Source: Chrysomallon squamiferum
Lineage: Eukaryota; Mollusca; Gastropoda; Neomphalida; Peltospiridae
Length of the DNA stretch: 62,000 nt
NCBI GenBank assembly: GCA_012295275.1
Contig: CM022670.1
Location: 27,370,744-27,432,743 of the forward strand
Reading direction: 5' to 3'
Shown one piece after another: positions 13,301 through 26,486 of this stretch. A program made the translations under genes and the position numbers. How positions within the stretch are numbered: position 1 is the first letter of the stretch; every line of letters begins with the position of its first letter. Under the pieces are notes generated by a model that had not been told where the DNA came from, did not search any database, and saw only the letters and a program-made list of their open reading frames with translations.

Positions 13301-16300
13301 GAAGTAAAAAAGCAGAAACACCTGATATTGTGTGACTGCAACAATGTCCATCATACTTGGAATCTATCAGTATTGTAGCATCAGACATTATTCATCAGTT
13401 CAGTTATACAGTGGTATATTACAGTGGTCAAGACAACTATATAAAGATCTAACTGGACAATATCAGAGCATATCTAGATCAACAGGCTGAAATAAAATAT
13501 GTTAACAAGAAAAAAAAGGCCAGTGTTTTAATTGATATTAGTCATAGTCTGTCAAACTCTAACTGTGCTGCTATTTTCTCCAAAAGTCAGGGACAACTGT
13601 ACTGGAATCTGACATGTCCAAATCTGTTGGATGAAACCTAAAGACTTTTTAAAATTTGTTTTTATATGAGTGACTCATCCATTAGATTTTCAAAAGACTA
13701 GACAGACATTATGATTTTGTAATTTGCAGCACAGTCAGTATGCTCATACTGACATTAATATCAAGTAACACTGTTGCAACACTGACAGTGAAATAATCCA
13801 TAAACCAGTGTTGTAATTCTTGCCTGATGAGTCAGGTTCAAACCTCAGGAGTGGACAGCATTGGTTGTTTTCTTCCAGCCAATGCCCACAGGTGTCCACT
13901 ATAAAAATATCAGGTCTTCTCTGCAAAGATCACATGCCTCTAATTAGTGAAAGTAGCCCATAATTTTATGGCAATGAGCTTATCATTAATTTTGTTATGT
14001 GTTGTATATTAATAACAAGGTGGATAATGTCATTCAAGTGCAAAAAACTGAGCTATTGATAATACAGAGGCATGATACTGAATTGATGAAAATGGCATAC
14101 AACACTCTGGAAATTCTATCAATATTCTGTGTATTACTGTAGAGCCATGGGAAGCAGAAGGGGTAATATCCAGTCAAAATGTATTCATTCATTGCTAGAC
14201 AGCTAAAGTAGTTTAACACAAATATAACAAAGATATAGTACATGCAGATGTACATACATAATATAAAACATTAAGACTTTAAAAATAAAATGTGTATCTT
14301 TTTTTATATATAATGTGTACTGAAGATGAGACAAAAATACTTTTTAAAAAACATATTTACTCTTCAGTTAATTTTTTTCAGATAGTTTTGAGCTGTATAG
14401 TTATTCCACTTCAGTAAGCTACTGACAATAATGCAGTGCTACAAACATTAGTCTCTGCTCAGTAAATTAACTAGTGCATAGTTAACATCACACAGTAATT
14501 ATTTACACAGATGTTCAGAGTTAAACTGTTCTGTCAGTTTTGTAAGTTCAGACTATAATACTGTCATCTAAACAATGCTTCCAGTTCAGTCAACATCAAA
14601 CAATGATATTCTGAATTCTTGAGCAATTACAGAAAATAAGGCTCTACCTGAATGCTCTGAATTAAATTGTCCTTCCAGTTCAGTAACTTCAGACAATAAT
14701 ACTGTCTTTTAAACAATTCTTCCAGTTCTGTAAGCTTGATATGCTGGGTTACATTATTCCTAGGTAACTTCAGAAAATAAGGTTCTTCCTGAATGTTATT
14801 ACTTAAATAATTCTTCATCTTCAGTAAACTCCACAGAGTAACACTGAGAATTAAATAAAACTTAAAACAATAAACTGTACACAGAACATGCTTATGGCTT
14901 TATCATTTAGTAACTGATCAGTTCATCGCTATATATGACATACATACTTATTTTTTATTTTTCCTTCTTTCTTTTCTTCTTTTTTGTTTTAAATAATTTT
15001 TAATTTTATTACTCATTTTTACAGTTAATCAAAAAAGTAGAAAAGATTTAACTGTCAATTAATTTAATATCTATAACTCTCTGTTTTATGTTTAATTTGT
15101 ACAGATGTAGAGGATGTAGAAAATAATGTTTTATTGTCAGATAACTGATGACTAATTCTTTATGTGACATATCAGCTGTTCTTTTTAAACGGTTTTCCTC
15201 TTTGCTGCAGAAATAATATTTAGATTATCAGTTTATGCTTTATGTAACAGTCAGCTCACCATTTGTACAACAAGCATTAAATCTTATTTTTTGTTATTAA
15301 TTGTTACTAATTATTAATTAAGGATTCAACTTTCAAACATATTCAGGGAGGTATGTTTTATTTGATGTTTGTGTTTTACAGAGGAATAGTACTTTGTTTA
15401 TCACTTAATACTTTGTCTGACATGTCTCACAGGTGTGGAGGTGGGAGGACAGCTGTGTTCATTGCTGTGGATTACTGTCTCAAACAGCTGCAGGCTGAAG
15501 ACAGGGTGGATGTCTACAGCTGCGTGCTGCACCTGAGACGCTTTCGCAAAAACATGGTCAGGTCCTTGGTATGTCTGTTTTAACACAGTTAGCAGTGGAC
15601 TGACAGAGAGATGGATGAATGGAATGACAGTGAACTGAAAGTGAGATGGAATAGTGGTATGACAGTGAACTGAAAAAGAGATGGAAGAGTGGTATGACAG
15701 TGAACTGAAAGAGAGATGGATGAATGGATTGACAGAAAATTGACAATGGATTGACAGAGAGATGGAAGACTGGAATGACAGTGAACTGAAAATGAGATGA
15801 AAAAGTTATATGAAAGTGAACTGAAAGTGAGATGAAAGAGTTGTATGTCAGTGAACTGAAAGTGAGATGGAAGAGTGGTATGACAGTGAACTGAAAGTGA
15901 GATGGAAGAGTGGAATGACAGTGAACTGAAAGTGAGATGGAAGAGTGTAATGACAGTGAACTGAAAGTGAGATGAAAAAGTTATATGAAAGTGAACTGAA
16001 AGTGAGATGAAAGAGTTGTATGTCAGTGAACTGAAAGTGAGATGGAAGAGTGGTATGACAGTGAACTGAAAGTGAGATGGAAGAGTGGAATGACAGTGAA
16101 CTGAAAGTGAGATGGAAGAGTGGAATGACAGTGAACTGAAAGTGAGATGGAAGAGTGGAATGACAGTGAACTGAAAGTGAGATGGAAGAGTTGTATGTCA
16201 GTGAACTGAAAGTGAGATGAAAGTGATATGACAGTGAACTGAAAGTGAGATGGAAGAGTGGAATGACAGTGAACTGAAAGTGAGATGGAAGAGTGATAAA

Positions 16301-19300
16301 GTGAGATGAAAGAAAGTGAACTGAAAGTGAGATGGAAGATGGAAGTGGAATGAATGATAGTGAACTGAAAGTGAGATGGAAGAGTGGAATGACAGTGAAC
16401 TGAAAGTGAGATGGAAGAGTGGAATGACAGTGAAATGAAAGTGAGAAAGTGGAAAGAGTGGTACTGAAAGACAGTGAACTGAAAGTGAACTGAAAGTGAG
16501 ATGGAAGAGTGGAATGACAGTGAACTGAAAGTGAGATGAAAGAGATGATGAAAGTGAGAAGAGTGATATGACAGTGAACTGAAAGTGAGATGGAAGAGTG
16601 TAATGAACAGTGAATTGAAAGTGAGATGAAAAAGAGTTATGAGATGAAAATGACAGTGAACTGAAAGTGAATGAAAGAGTGATATGACAGTGAACTGAAA
16701 GAAGAGTGAAAACTGAAAGTTGGAAGAGTGAATGACAGTGAACTGATGTCAGTGAACTGAAAGTGGAGATGGAACTGAAAGTGAGATGGAAGAGTGACAG
16801 TGAACTGAAAGTGAGATGGAAGAGTGGAATGACAGTGAACTGAAAGTGAGATGGAAGAGTTGTATGTCAGTGAACTGAAAGTGAGATGGAAGAGTGGAAT
16901 GACAGTGAACTGAAAGTGAGATGGAAGAGTGGAATGACAGTGAACTGAAAGTGAAAAACTGAAAAGTGAGATGGAAAAGTTGTATGACAGTGAACTGAAC
17001 TGACAGTGAACTGAAAGTGAGATGGAAGAGTGGAATGACAGAAAAAGTGAGATGGAAGAGTGATATGACAGTGAACTGAAAGTGAGATGGAAGAGTGGAA
17101 TGAACTGAAAGTGAATGGAAGAGTGAATGACAGTGAACTGAACTGAAAGGAAAGAGTGAGTGGAAAGTGAGATGGAAGAGTTGAATGACAGTGAACTGAA
17201 AGTGAGATGGAAGAGTGATGGAAGATGGAAAGAGGGAATGACAGTGAAATGAAGGTGAGATGAAGAGAAAGATGTCAGTGAACTGAAAGTGAGATGGAAG
17301 AGTTTAATGACAGTGAACTGAAAGAGATGGAAGAGATGGAAGAAAGTGATATGAAAGAGTGGAGTGAACTGAACTGAAAGTGAGATGGAAGAGTGGAATG
17401 AATGAACTGAAAGAACTGAAAGTGAGATGAAAGAGAAATGAAATGGAATGACAGTGAAAAAAGTGAAGGAAAGTGAGATGGAAGAGATGGAAGAGTGGAA
17501 TGACAGTGAAATGAAGGTGAGATGAAAGAGTTGTATGTCAGTGAACTGAAAGTGAGATGGAAGAGTGGAATGACAGTGAACTGAAAGTGAGATGGAAGAG
17601 TGGAATGACAGTGAACTGAAAGTGAGATGGAAGAGTGGAAAGAGAGTTGTGAACTGAAAGTGAGTGAACTGACAGTGAACTGAAAGTGAGATGGAAGAGT
17701 GGAATGACAGTGAAATGAAGGTGAGATGAAAGAGTGGAATGACAGTGAACTGAAAGTGAGATGGAAGAGTGGAATGACAGTGAACTGAAAGTGAGATGGA
17801 AGAGTGGAATGACAGAAAATTGACAATGGATTGACAGAGAGATGGAAAATTTGTTATATGATCTATTTATTTGTTGTTGGTTTTTTTAAATTTTTATTAT
17901 TAGAATACATTTTTTACTGGGCTGTATATTATTTTATAGTATTGACATAATTAAATTCTGTTACATGACTATTTGTCAGTTACTAGAATGTTTTATTAAA
18001 AATCTGATTTGTTTTACAGTTATTTACTACATTCCACCACTAATATTTATTAATATCTGATGCAGGGTCAGTACTGTGTGATCTATGACACTCTAGCTAT
18101 GCATCTCCAGTGTGGATCTACTGTCTTCCCAGCCTCTCTCCTGCCTTCTATCTATCACAAATTCTATTCCAAAGATGTTGACCCAAAATTACGAAGACTT
18201 GATCAGGAATTTCAGGTACTAATTCCAGCATAACTATCAGAACAATTACTGACTTTTACGAAAGCAGGGCATTCTAATTTTGTCTAAACTTTAATCATTA
18301 AATTAATTATATCAATCCATCTTTGCCTTCTTCCAGTCATTATTATTTTTTTGATTTAACAAAACCTATTTAAAGAAATGTTTTATTCAAAATGTTACGT
18401 ATTAGGACTATATGAAGATAATGAAATTATAATGATTATGATGATGATGATGATAATAGTAATAATGATGTTGTTATAGATGATGAAGACATTTTTTAAC
18501 GGTGAAATTCAGTTTCTTTAACAATTTCAGTTTTAATTGCTCTTCAAATATATAAAATAATTTTTAAAATTTGAATGACTAAAATAATTCATAAAATTGC
18601 TTTTATAACAGCTATATAAATATTCTGATAGGATCCTTTTTCTTAAATTCTTTTAAAAAAGTCATGTGTATAATGATGTATAATTAGCATTGAAACTACT
18701 GTACATACATTCTAAGAAATTTCCTTTTTGTTAAATATTTAAAATGTAAAATCTTGCTACAAATCACCATTGAATCATTTGGGATATCTTGATAATTAGC
18801 ACATAAAAAAAACGGAGAGAGAATGATCATTACCCCCCACAAAAATCAATAGCAGGAGATTCAAACTTGCGTCATGAGCTTTTCTTTATTGCAAATGAAA
18901 GATTTATAAAGGGAAGCTGTTGATCTTAACTTAGCAGAGATATGCTCTATTGATTTGGTCTGATATTGTAGCACATCTTACATGAGAGTTGAGATTTTAA
19001 AAAGATTTAAAAAGAAAAAAGAGGGTTAAAAAACCTATCAGTTTCATCTGTGAACTTTGAGCAATTATTCAAGTCTATTTTGAGAGTTATATTTAGCTCT
19101 GTATGAAATTCAGTTTGACATGATTCAGACATCAGTGATGGAGTGTGAAATATTGTGTGCTGTGAGGATTCATTTGTCAATGTCTTAATTTGTATTTTGG
19201 TGGACGTCTTTTATTCAGTATTAATACACTTTCCATCTCTATCCTCTTCTGGATACTTTAATATTTTTTTTTATCTTTTTTCTTTTTGTCTTTGTGTTAG

Positions 19301-19334
19301 TTCTTCATTCCTCTCACTTTTTCATTATATGCCT

Positions 19335-19425
<91 letters not shown>

Positions 19426-20038
19426 CACACCATCTCTTTCTACATCTTTCTCACTCTCTTGTTTGCTCTTTTCTTTCATGGATCATTTTCCCAAATCAAA
19501 ATCTATCAGTCAAATCTTGCCCTCTTGATATGCATATCTTTTTCAATGCAAGTATATGAAGGTTGTGTGCATCTGAATAGTCTGTGTGTGCATGTGTGTG
19601 TCTGTGTGTGTGTGTGTGTGTTTTGTGTGTGTGTGTATATGTGTGTTTGTGTGTCCTGTGATATTTATAAGCTCAAAACATATTTATTATTACCCCATAT
19701 ACATAAAGTTTATATCTTTAACTAGAATCTACAAAGGATTGTGCAGACACTTAGTGTCGGTGACTGTGCCAGTGGTCACAGAGTGGAGAACAGAAGTAAA
19801 AGTAGAGACATCATGATGCTTCCACGTGAGTCTAACCAGCTTGTGACATACGCTTATTTCTCTTACACACAAACACACACACACTTACATACTAACAGTA
19901 CTCACATATATTCATATACATAGTTGCTCTCTCTCTCTCTAAATGTTACATGTGTGATTATTTAATTAAGGTTACAGTTTGTGTGTGTGTGAGTTTAAAT
20001 AATTAAAGAGAGAGAGAAAGAGAGAGAGAAAAAGAAAG

Positions 20039-20112
<74 letters not shown>

Positions 20113-22282
20113 TTATCTACAGACATAGACAGAGATATATATGTTACAGAATGTAATAAAGTGTCAAGATTCTACAAGAAAAAAAGGAACCTCTATATAT
20201 GCATTAATATGTTGGTATATTTTATTCACTTTACTTAATGTATATTAACTTTATATTTCAAAACCAATTTTCATTAATGAATGCACCAGATATGTTATTT
20301 ATATAATTAAATAAATGTAAAAGCCATGAAAAAGAAAATGAAAATAAAAATAATAATAATATTAATATAATAATAGTAATAAATAAATAATAATAACACC
20401 TATGTTTTACCAGACAGATAAAAATAAAATTAATTTTTATGAAATTTTTCTTTTATTTCATAGCTGAACGTGCAAGGCCTTATCTGATGACAAGTGATTC
20501 ATGTGAAAGTGGGACAGATTTCATTAATGCAGTTTATATTGATGTAAGTACTTCATACGTATAAACAGATGGAAAATTTGTTTTTCTTCACAAATTTGTT
20601 TTAAATAGAACTCAATTTAACCTTGCTGTTAACCCTGTCTAAGCATCAGTAAAAAAACGGAAGATACAATTTAAATATATAAATATTTAAATAGTTTTTT
20701 CTGAGACTTAAAATAAACACCAAATTAGGTACGTACCTAGTAATATTACTTTAATTTAACAATAATTTGGATATGTGATTTGTGTTGTTTGTGAATTTAC
20801 AGAAAACTGTTTTGATGAAGGTGTTTTGAATAAAAATTTGTTTGGACATCTTGATTTAAGCTCATTGTTAAATTGCTCAGACTTAAAAATAACTTTCTCT
20901 AATTTAAACAGACAATTGTTATAAAGGTTTATTATTTTTATTTTTATCATCTTTTCATTAATTGATTATTATTATTATTATTATTATTATTTTTTTTTTT
21001 TAATATGTAATTTTTTTTTATTATTATTATTTTTTTTTGTGTGTTTAAAAGAAATCCTAATATTTACTTTTTAACAGTAATATAGTAATAAATGCTTTCC
21101 GCATCCATTTCTATAATATATTATTAATGTTATTTCTCCCAAAACAAGGCTAATATCATGAGAAATATTTTCCAGGGTTTTCATCAAGAAAATACATTCC
21201 TAGCAACCCAGTGGCCAAAGAAAAACACGATAAATGACCTGTGGAGACTGCTGTATGACTACAAGATTAATACTCTGGTTGTTCTCAACGACATAAAGTA
21301 CAATCGGGTACGGTCTATGTGTATTATGTTCTTTCTGAGTAATTTTCACCCTTTTAATGAGCACCACAGATAATTTTATTTCCATTTCATTCTTTCTTTA
21401 TTGTAATATTTTTAACTTCTTTTCCTTTTATTATTATTATAAATTTTTATTTTTATTTTTTTGTTATATAAAAAAAAAATAATAATAAAAAAAAATAAAA
21501 TGTTCCGTATTAATATTATTTTTATTTATTAATTTATTTATTATTATTTTTTCTTTTCTTTTTTTGAGCTGTGTGTTCTGTATTCATATATCATTGTTGT
21601 TATTATGATTATTATTGTTGTTATTATGATTATTATTGTTGTTATTATTATTATTACTGGTATTGCTATTTATTTATTTAGCTAGTTTGATTCCTTTGTT
21701 CATTGCTCTTTAGACACATATAATCAGTTTTAGATCCTGTGTTACTTTATCACTGTTTTTAACAAAACCCACTAGTTTGTTGTTATTGTATTTTGTGGGT
21801 TTTTTAAGTCTTATTATTTTACTTTAGCAATTTTCTTCTTTGGTAATTAACACTCTTTTAATGACAATAACTAATTTTTGTTTTTTGTTGCAATTCTCTT
21901 GTTTTAAGTAGGTTTGAGTGTGTGTTTTTTTTATGTTTTTGTTGTTTGTTTGTTTGCATTATTTATTTTATTTTTATTTTTTATTATATGTTATAATGTT
22001 ACACCCAGATAAAATAAGATTTTAAAGATATTCTGAAATATTTTGTAAACTAATTCATGTTGTTATTTATTAAAAAACATTTTTTTAAAATATATATATA
22101 TATATGTATATTAATAAAAATAAAAATAATAATAATATATATATATATATATATATATGTTTGATTAATTTTCTGTAATGCTGTTCACCTTTGGTTATTG
22201 AGAATTGTTAACTTTCATGTTTTTAGTTTTTGATGGTTTCTATTTTTCTTTACCAATCTTTCTTTCTTTTTATCATTTTATT

Positions 22283-22313
<31 letters not shown>

Positions 22314-22316
22314 TTA

Positions 22317-22382
<66 letters not shown>

Positions 22383-23780
22383 GCCAGCACATTCATGTTT
22401 TAAATTAATGGAATCTTATATGTATTAAATAATTAACCATTATATTCACATTTGTAAAGATATTTTCTTTTTAAAATATTTTGTTTTCTTCATTTAAATA
22501 GGCCAACAGTTGCTGGCTTTTATATATATATTTTTTTTTTTTATGTACAGTAACTGGATTCATATACAAAATCCATTTAAGCTTTAAAAATCTATTTATT
22601 TTGGTTATATAATCTTTTCTTTCACAGTTTCTCATTTTGTTAAAAAAAATTAATAATAAATAAAATAAAATAAATAAGTAAGACAAAAGTAATTTATGTA
22701 CTTTTAAGAAATAACATATTATTTCTTTCACTGTTTGAAATTTAAACTGTTTCTCTTCAGAACCAACAAAGAGCAGAGAACAACATGAGCATTTTGTTTA
22801 TGTGAAAAATAAATCTTAATACGAAACAGATTACTTTTTAGATTACTTTTTTCATTTTTGTGGTGGAACCCAATACCTTATTCATCATACTTATCTGAAG
22901 AGAAGTTATTAACTTTAATACACGTAAAATTATACTCTGTTAACGACTTTCACTGGGGATGAGGTTTTAGCTTTGTGATTACAATGTGCATCTGATGAAC
23001 GATGGTTTCAATGATCAGTCCTTCAGAATGTCACCGTTAGCCTATTTTACACTTTTACCAATGTATGGAAGTATCAATTGCAGTAGAAAACAGGGTCAAA
23101 TGTGGTGATGTTTTTATTCTTTTAATTTGTAGAAATATCCAAGATTCTGGCCAAAAGAACTTGATCTGGAGGAGAAATATGGTCCTATTGTAGTGAAGTA
23201 TTTGGGATGTGGCAAATATCCTGAACTTGTTATAAGAGCTTTTGCTATTCACAAGGTGAAATAAACATTTACAATACATACACTTAAGTCAGACAGACAT
23301 GTAAAAACAACTTTTAATGTGTTTTGTTTTGTTTGGTTTATTTTTGTTTATTTGTTTGTTTTTTTATTTAAAACTTTTAATGTTTTATTCTTGTTGTTGT
23401 TGTTTTTTTAAAACTTTTCATCCAAAATCATATAAAACAACTTTTTGGGTTGTTTTCACTTTTCACTTTTTTAATTTAAATGTTTTAACTTATTTGTGTT
23501 TTATTTATTTATTAATTTATTTATTTATTTATCTTTTATTCTTTATTTAATTAAATATTTAAATTTTGTTGTTATTGTTTTTAATTAATTAATTAATTAA
23601 TTTATTTTTTTATTATGTAGCCATTAAAAAATGTTATTTTATTTTATTTTATCTTGTTTTGTTATTTAATTTGCATTTGTTTATTTATTTCATTTTATTT
23701 ATTTTAATTATTTATGTTCAAAGTATTACTAATGCATATTGTATCTTTTTATTTTTCTTGATTTGTTGTAGTATTAGTAA

Positions 23781-23847
<67 letters not shown>

Positions 23848-24450
23848 AACAACTACAACAACTACAACAACAAGACCAATAATAATAACAGCAACAATAA
23901 TAATATTAAATGTATCTATTGTTGTTGTTGTTACAAAAGATACAAACTGCATTAGTAATATTTTGAACAAATAAATTATTATTATTATTATTATTATTAC
24001 ATTTAATCTAAAGTGACATTGAGTACTTATTCTGAATATTTTAACATTAATGTACATATACTTCTGTTGTATGATATTATTATTATATAATAATATTTAT
24101 TTTTGAAAGACTTTGTGAACATTTTGTTCAGTGACTCAGTCTTAGGAATATATTTCTACTATTCTGTCATACAAAAGAGATTATAATTTTGTTTCAGTGA
24201 TTGTCTCTCTTGTTAAAATGATGTCACCAAAAAAATGTTTTTTGAAAAATGTCTTTCTACTTGTATCCAAGAATTATACTATTGTCATATTTTAATATTA
24301 GAAAATAATGATGTTAGTAAGTAAACAAAATTTTCTCACATATATGATAACATTTTAGTTACAAATATTTCTATTTTAAGAGATAAAGGTGTTTTCCTTT
24401 TTGACAGATAATTATATTAATGTTGAAAAGAAAAATATTTTATATTTGTA

Positions 24451-24482
<32 letters not shown>

Positions 24483-25591
24483 ATTTAAATAGATATAGCT
24501 GCTATAGCTTACCATGAAGTACATTTTAGACATATTTAAATTTTTATATAAATATGTTTACAGCTTAAGATACAAATGCATTTTTTGGATAAATATATTT
24601 GTTTGATTAAACATTTAAATTTTTTAAATAGATATTTTTATGGCTTAAAATACAAATAAAATTTAGATAGATATATTTTCAAAGAAAATAGATTTTAGAT
24701 AGATATATTTAAATTTTAAGATAGATATGTTGACAGTTTGAGGTATAGATACATTTGTTAGATATATTTTCTGAGGAAGTACATTTTAGATAGACATTTT
24801 CAGTGAAAATACATTTTAGACTGATATATTAAAAATTTTAGATAGACATATTTTCAGAGATACATTTTCTTTCCAGAGTAAACTTAAATATACTCTTCCA
24901 ACTGCTTTACTGTCAGTGGCAGCAGAAACAGGGGTAACTACTGCTCTTGTTTTCTTTCTACTCTCTTCAGCATACATTGCTTTGTAGACTTCTTCTGAAT
25001 AGAGATAGTTGTTTGGAAAACATTTTTAAAAATTTTTTTATAGATATAAAATTTTGAAAAGGACGAGTTCCCAAAACATAAATTATTTGTAAGTAAGTGG
25101 GTTTTGGGGGTTTTGTTTATAAATTTAATTTAAATTATTTATTTTGTTTTATTTTATTTTATTTTAGTTATTTCTAATTCATTAATTTAATTAATTAATT
25201 AATTTATTAATTTATTTATTTATTACAATTATTTAATTTTTTGTTATCAACATTTTACAATCTATTATTATTATTGTTATTGTTAATGTTATTTTATTTA
25301 TTATTTTATTTTATTTTGTTATTTTGAAGTTTGTTTTTTTGCTGTAACTAAGTATTCAGCAGAAGTCAACAAATTTTGCAGTTTGGTTTACCATGATGTA
25401 GGCTGAAGAATATTTTCTTTGTCTTCTATCTTTTTACCTTTTTATTACCTGAAATTAATTTTTTACATTATTTTTCTTTAGTGAGCACAGCTTACCTAAT
25501 TTAAATCACCTTTTATCATTATATGAATTACTATTATTTTATTTGCTTAATTAAGAACTATATTATTATTATTATAATTATCATATTATTA

Positions 25592-25626
<35 letters not shown>

Positions 25627-25675
25627 GTTATTATTATTTATTACTATTATTATCGTTATTTGTATAATAATAATA

Positions 25676-25714
<39 letters not shown>

Positions 25715-26451
25715 GCAGTTACTATTAGTATTTATTTATTGTTATCATCACTGTCATCATCATTATCATTAAATAATGGGGGTTTTATTTTTAAGATTTT
25801 TTATAGTTTAATTAGTACTATATTCATTAGACTAAAATGTTTAAAGGTGTAATTTTAATGATTTATACTAACTAGAATGTTTATTTTTTTTCCATTTATT
25901 ATTAGGCTTTTTCTTCTTTTTTTTTTTTTTTTTTTTAACAACAAAGAGGTTGTTTTCCATTCTCTCTGATAAATAAAACTAAAAAATGTTTAAAATTAGA
26001 TTTTTTGGTTATATAAAATTGTTTGTTGCACATCTAAATAGGTATATTTGAAAGTGTAAATTTTAATGTAGTGTTTGATAATATAGTTTAGGAGTCGCAT
26101 ATTTTTGTAGATTTTCTTCTTGTTGTCATTGAATGAAAATTTCATTTTAATGAAAACATTTATATGCATGTTTGTCATCCTTACCTTTGTAGTTTTTTAG
26201 AACATTTTTAATATTTTTATTTTAGTGCAGAATAAAGAATTTGTACCAAAAAAAAATGTAATTTAAAAAAATAAATAAATAATTATTATTGTAAAAAGAC
26301 TACAAAGTTACAAAATAAAATAGAAAGAAAGAAAGAATAAATCATTATAAGTGTGAAAAGAAATATTTTTTAACTTTCTATTTAACATCTAAAAATAAAT
26401 AATAAAAATGAAAAAAAATAAAAATAAAAATAAAAATAAACAAGTAAATAA

Positions 26452-26486
<35 letters not shown>

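Noticed and set aside
13744-13926. B-box-like motif as a tRNA gene
   Set aside because: No cloverleaf can be drawn around it; at most a decayed SINE.
17275-17826. Minus-strand 183-codon frame rich in Ser/His/Phe
   Set aside because: It is the reverse reading of the 35-bp minisatellite; no independent coding evidence.
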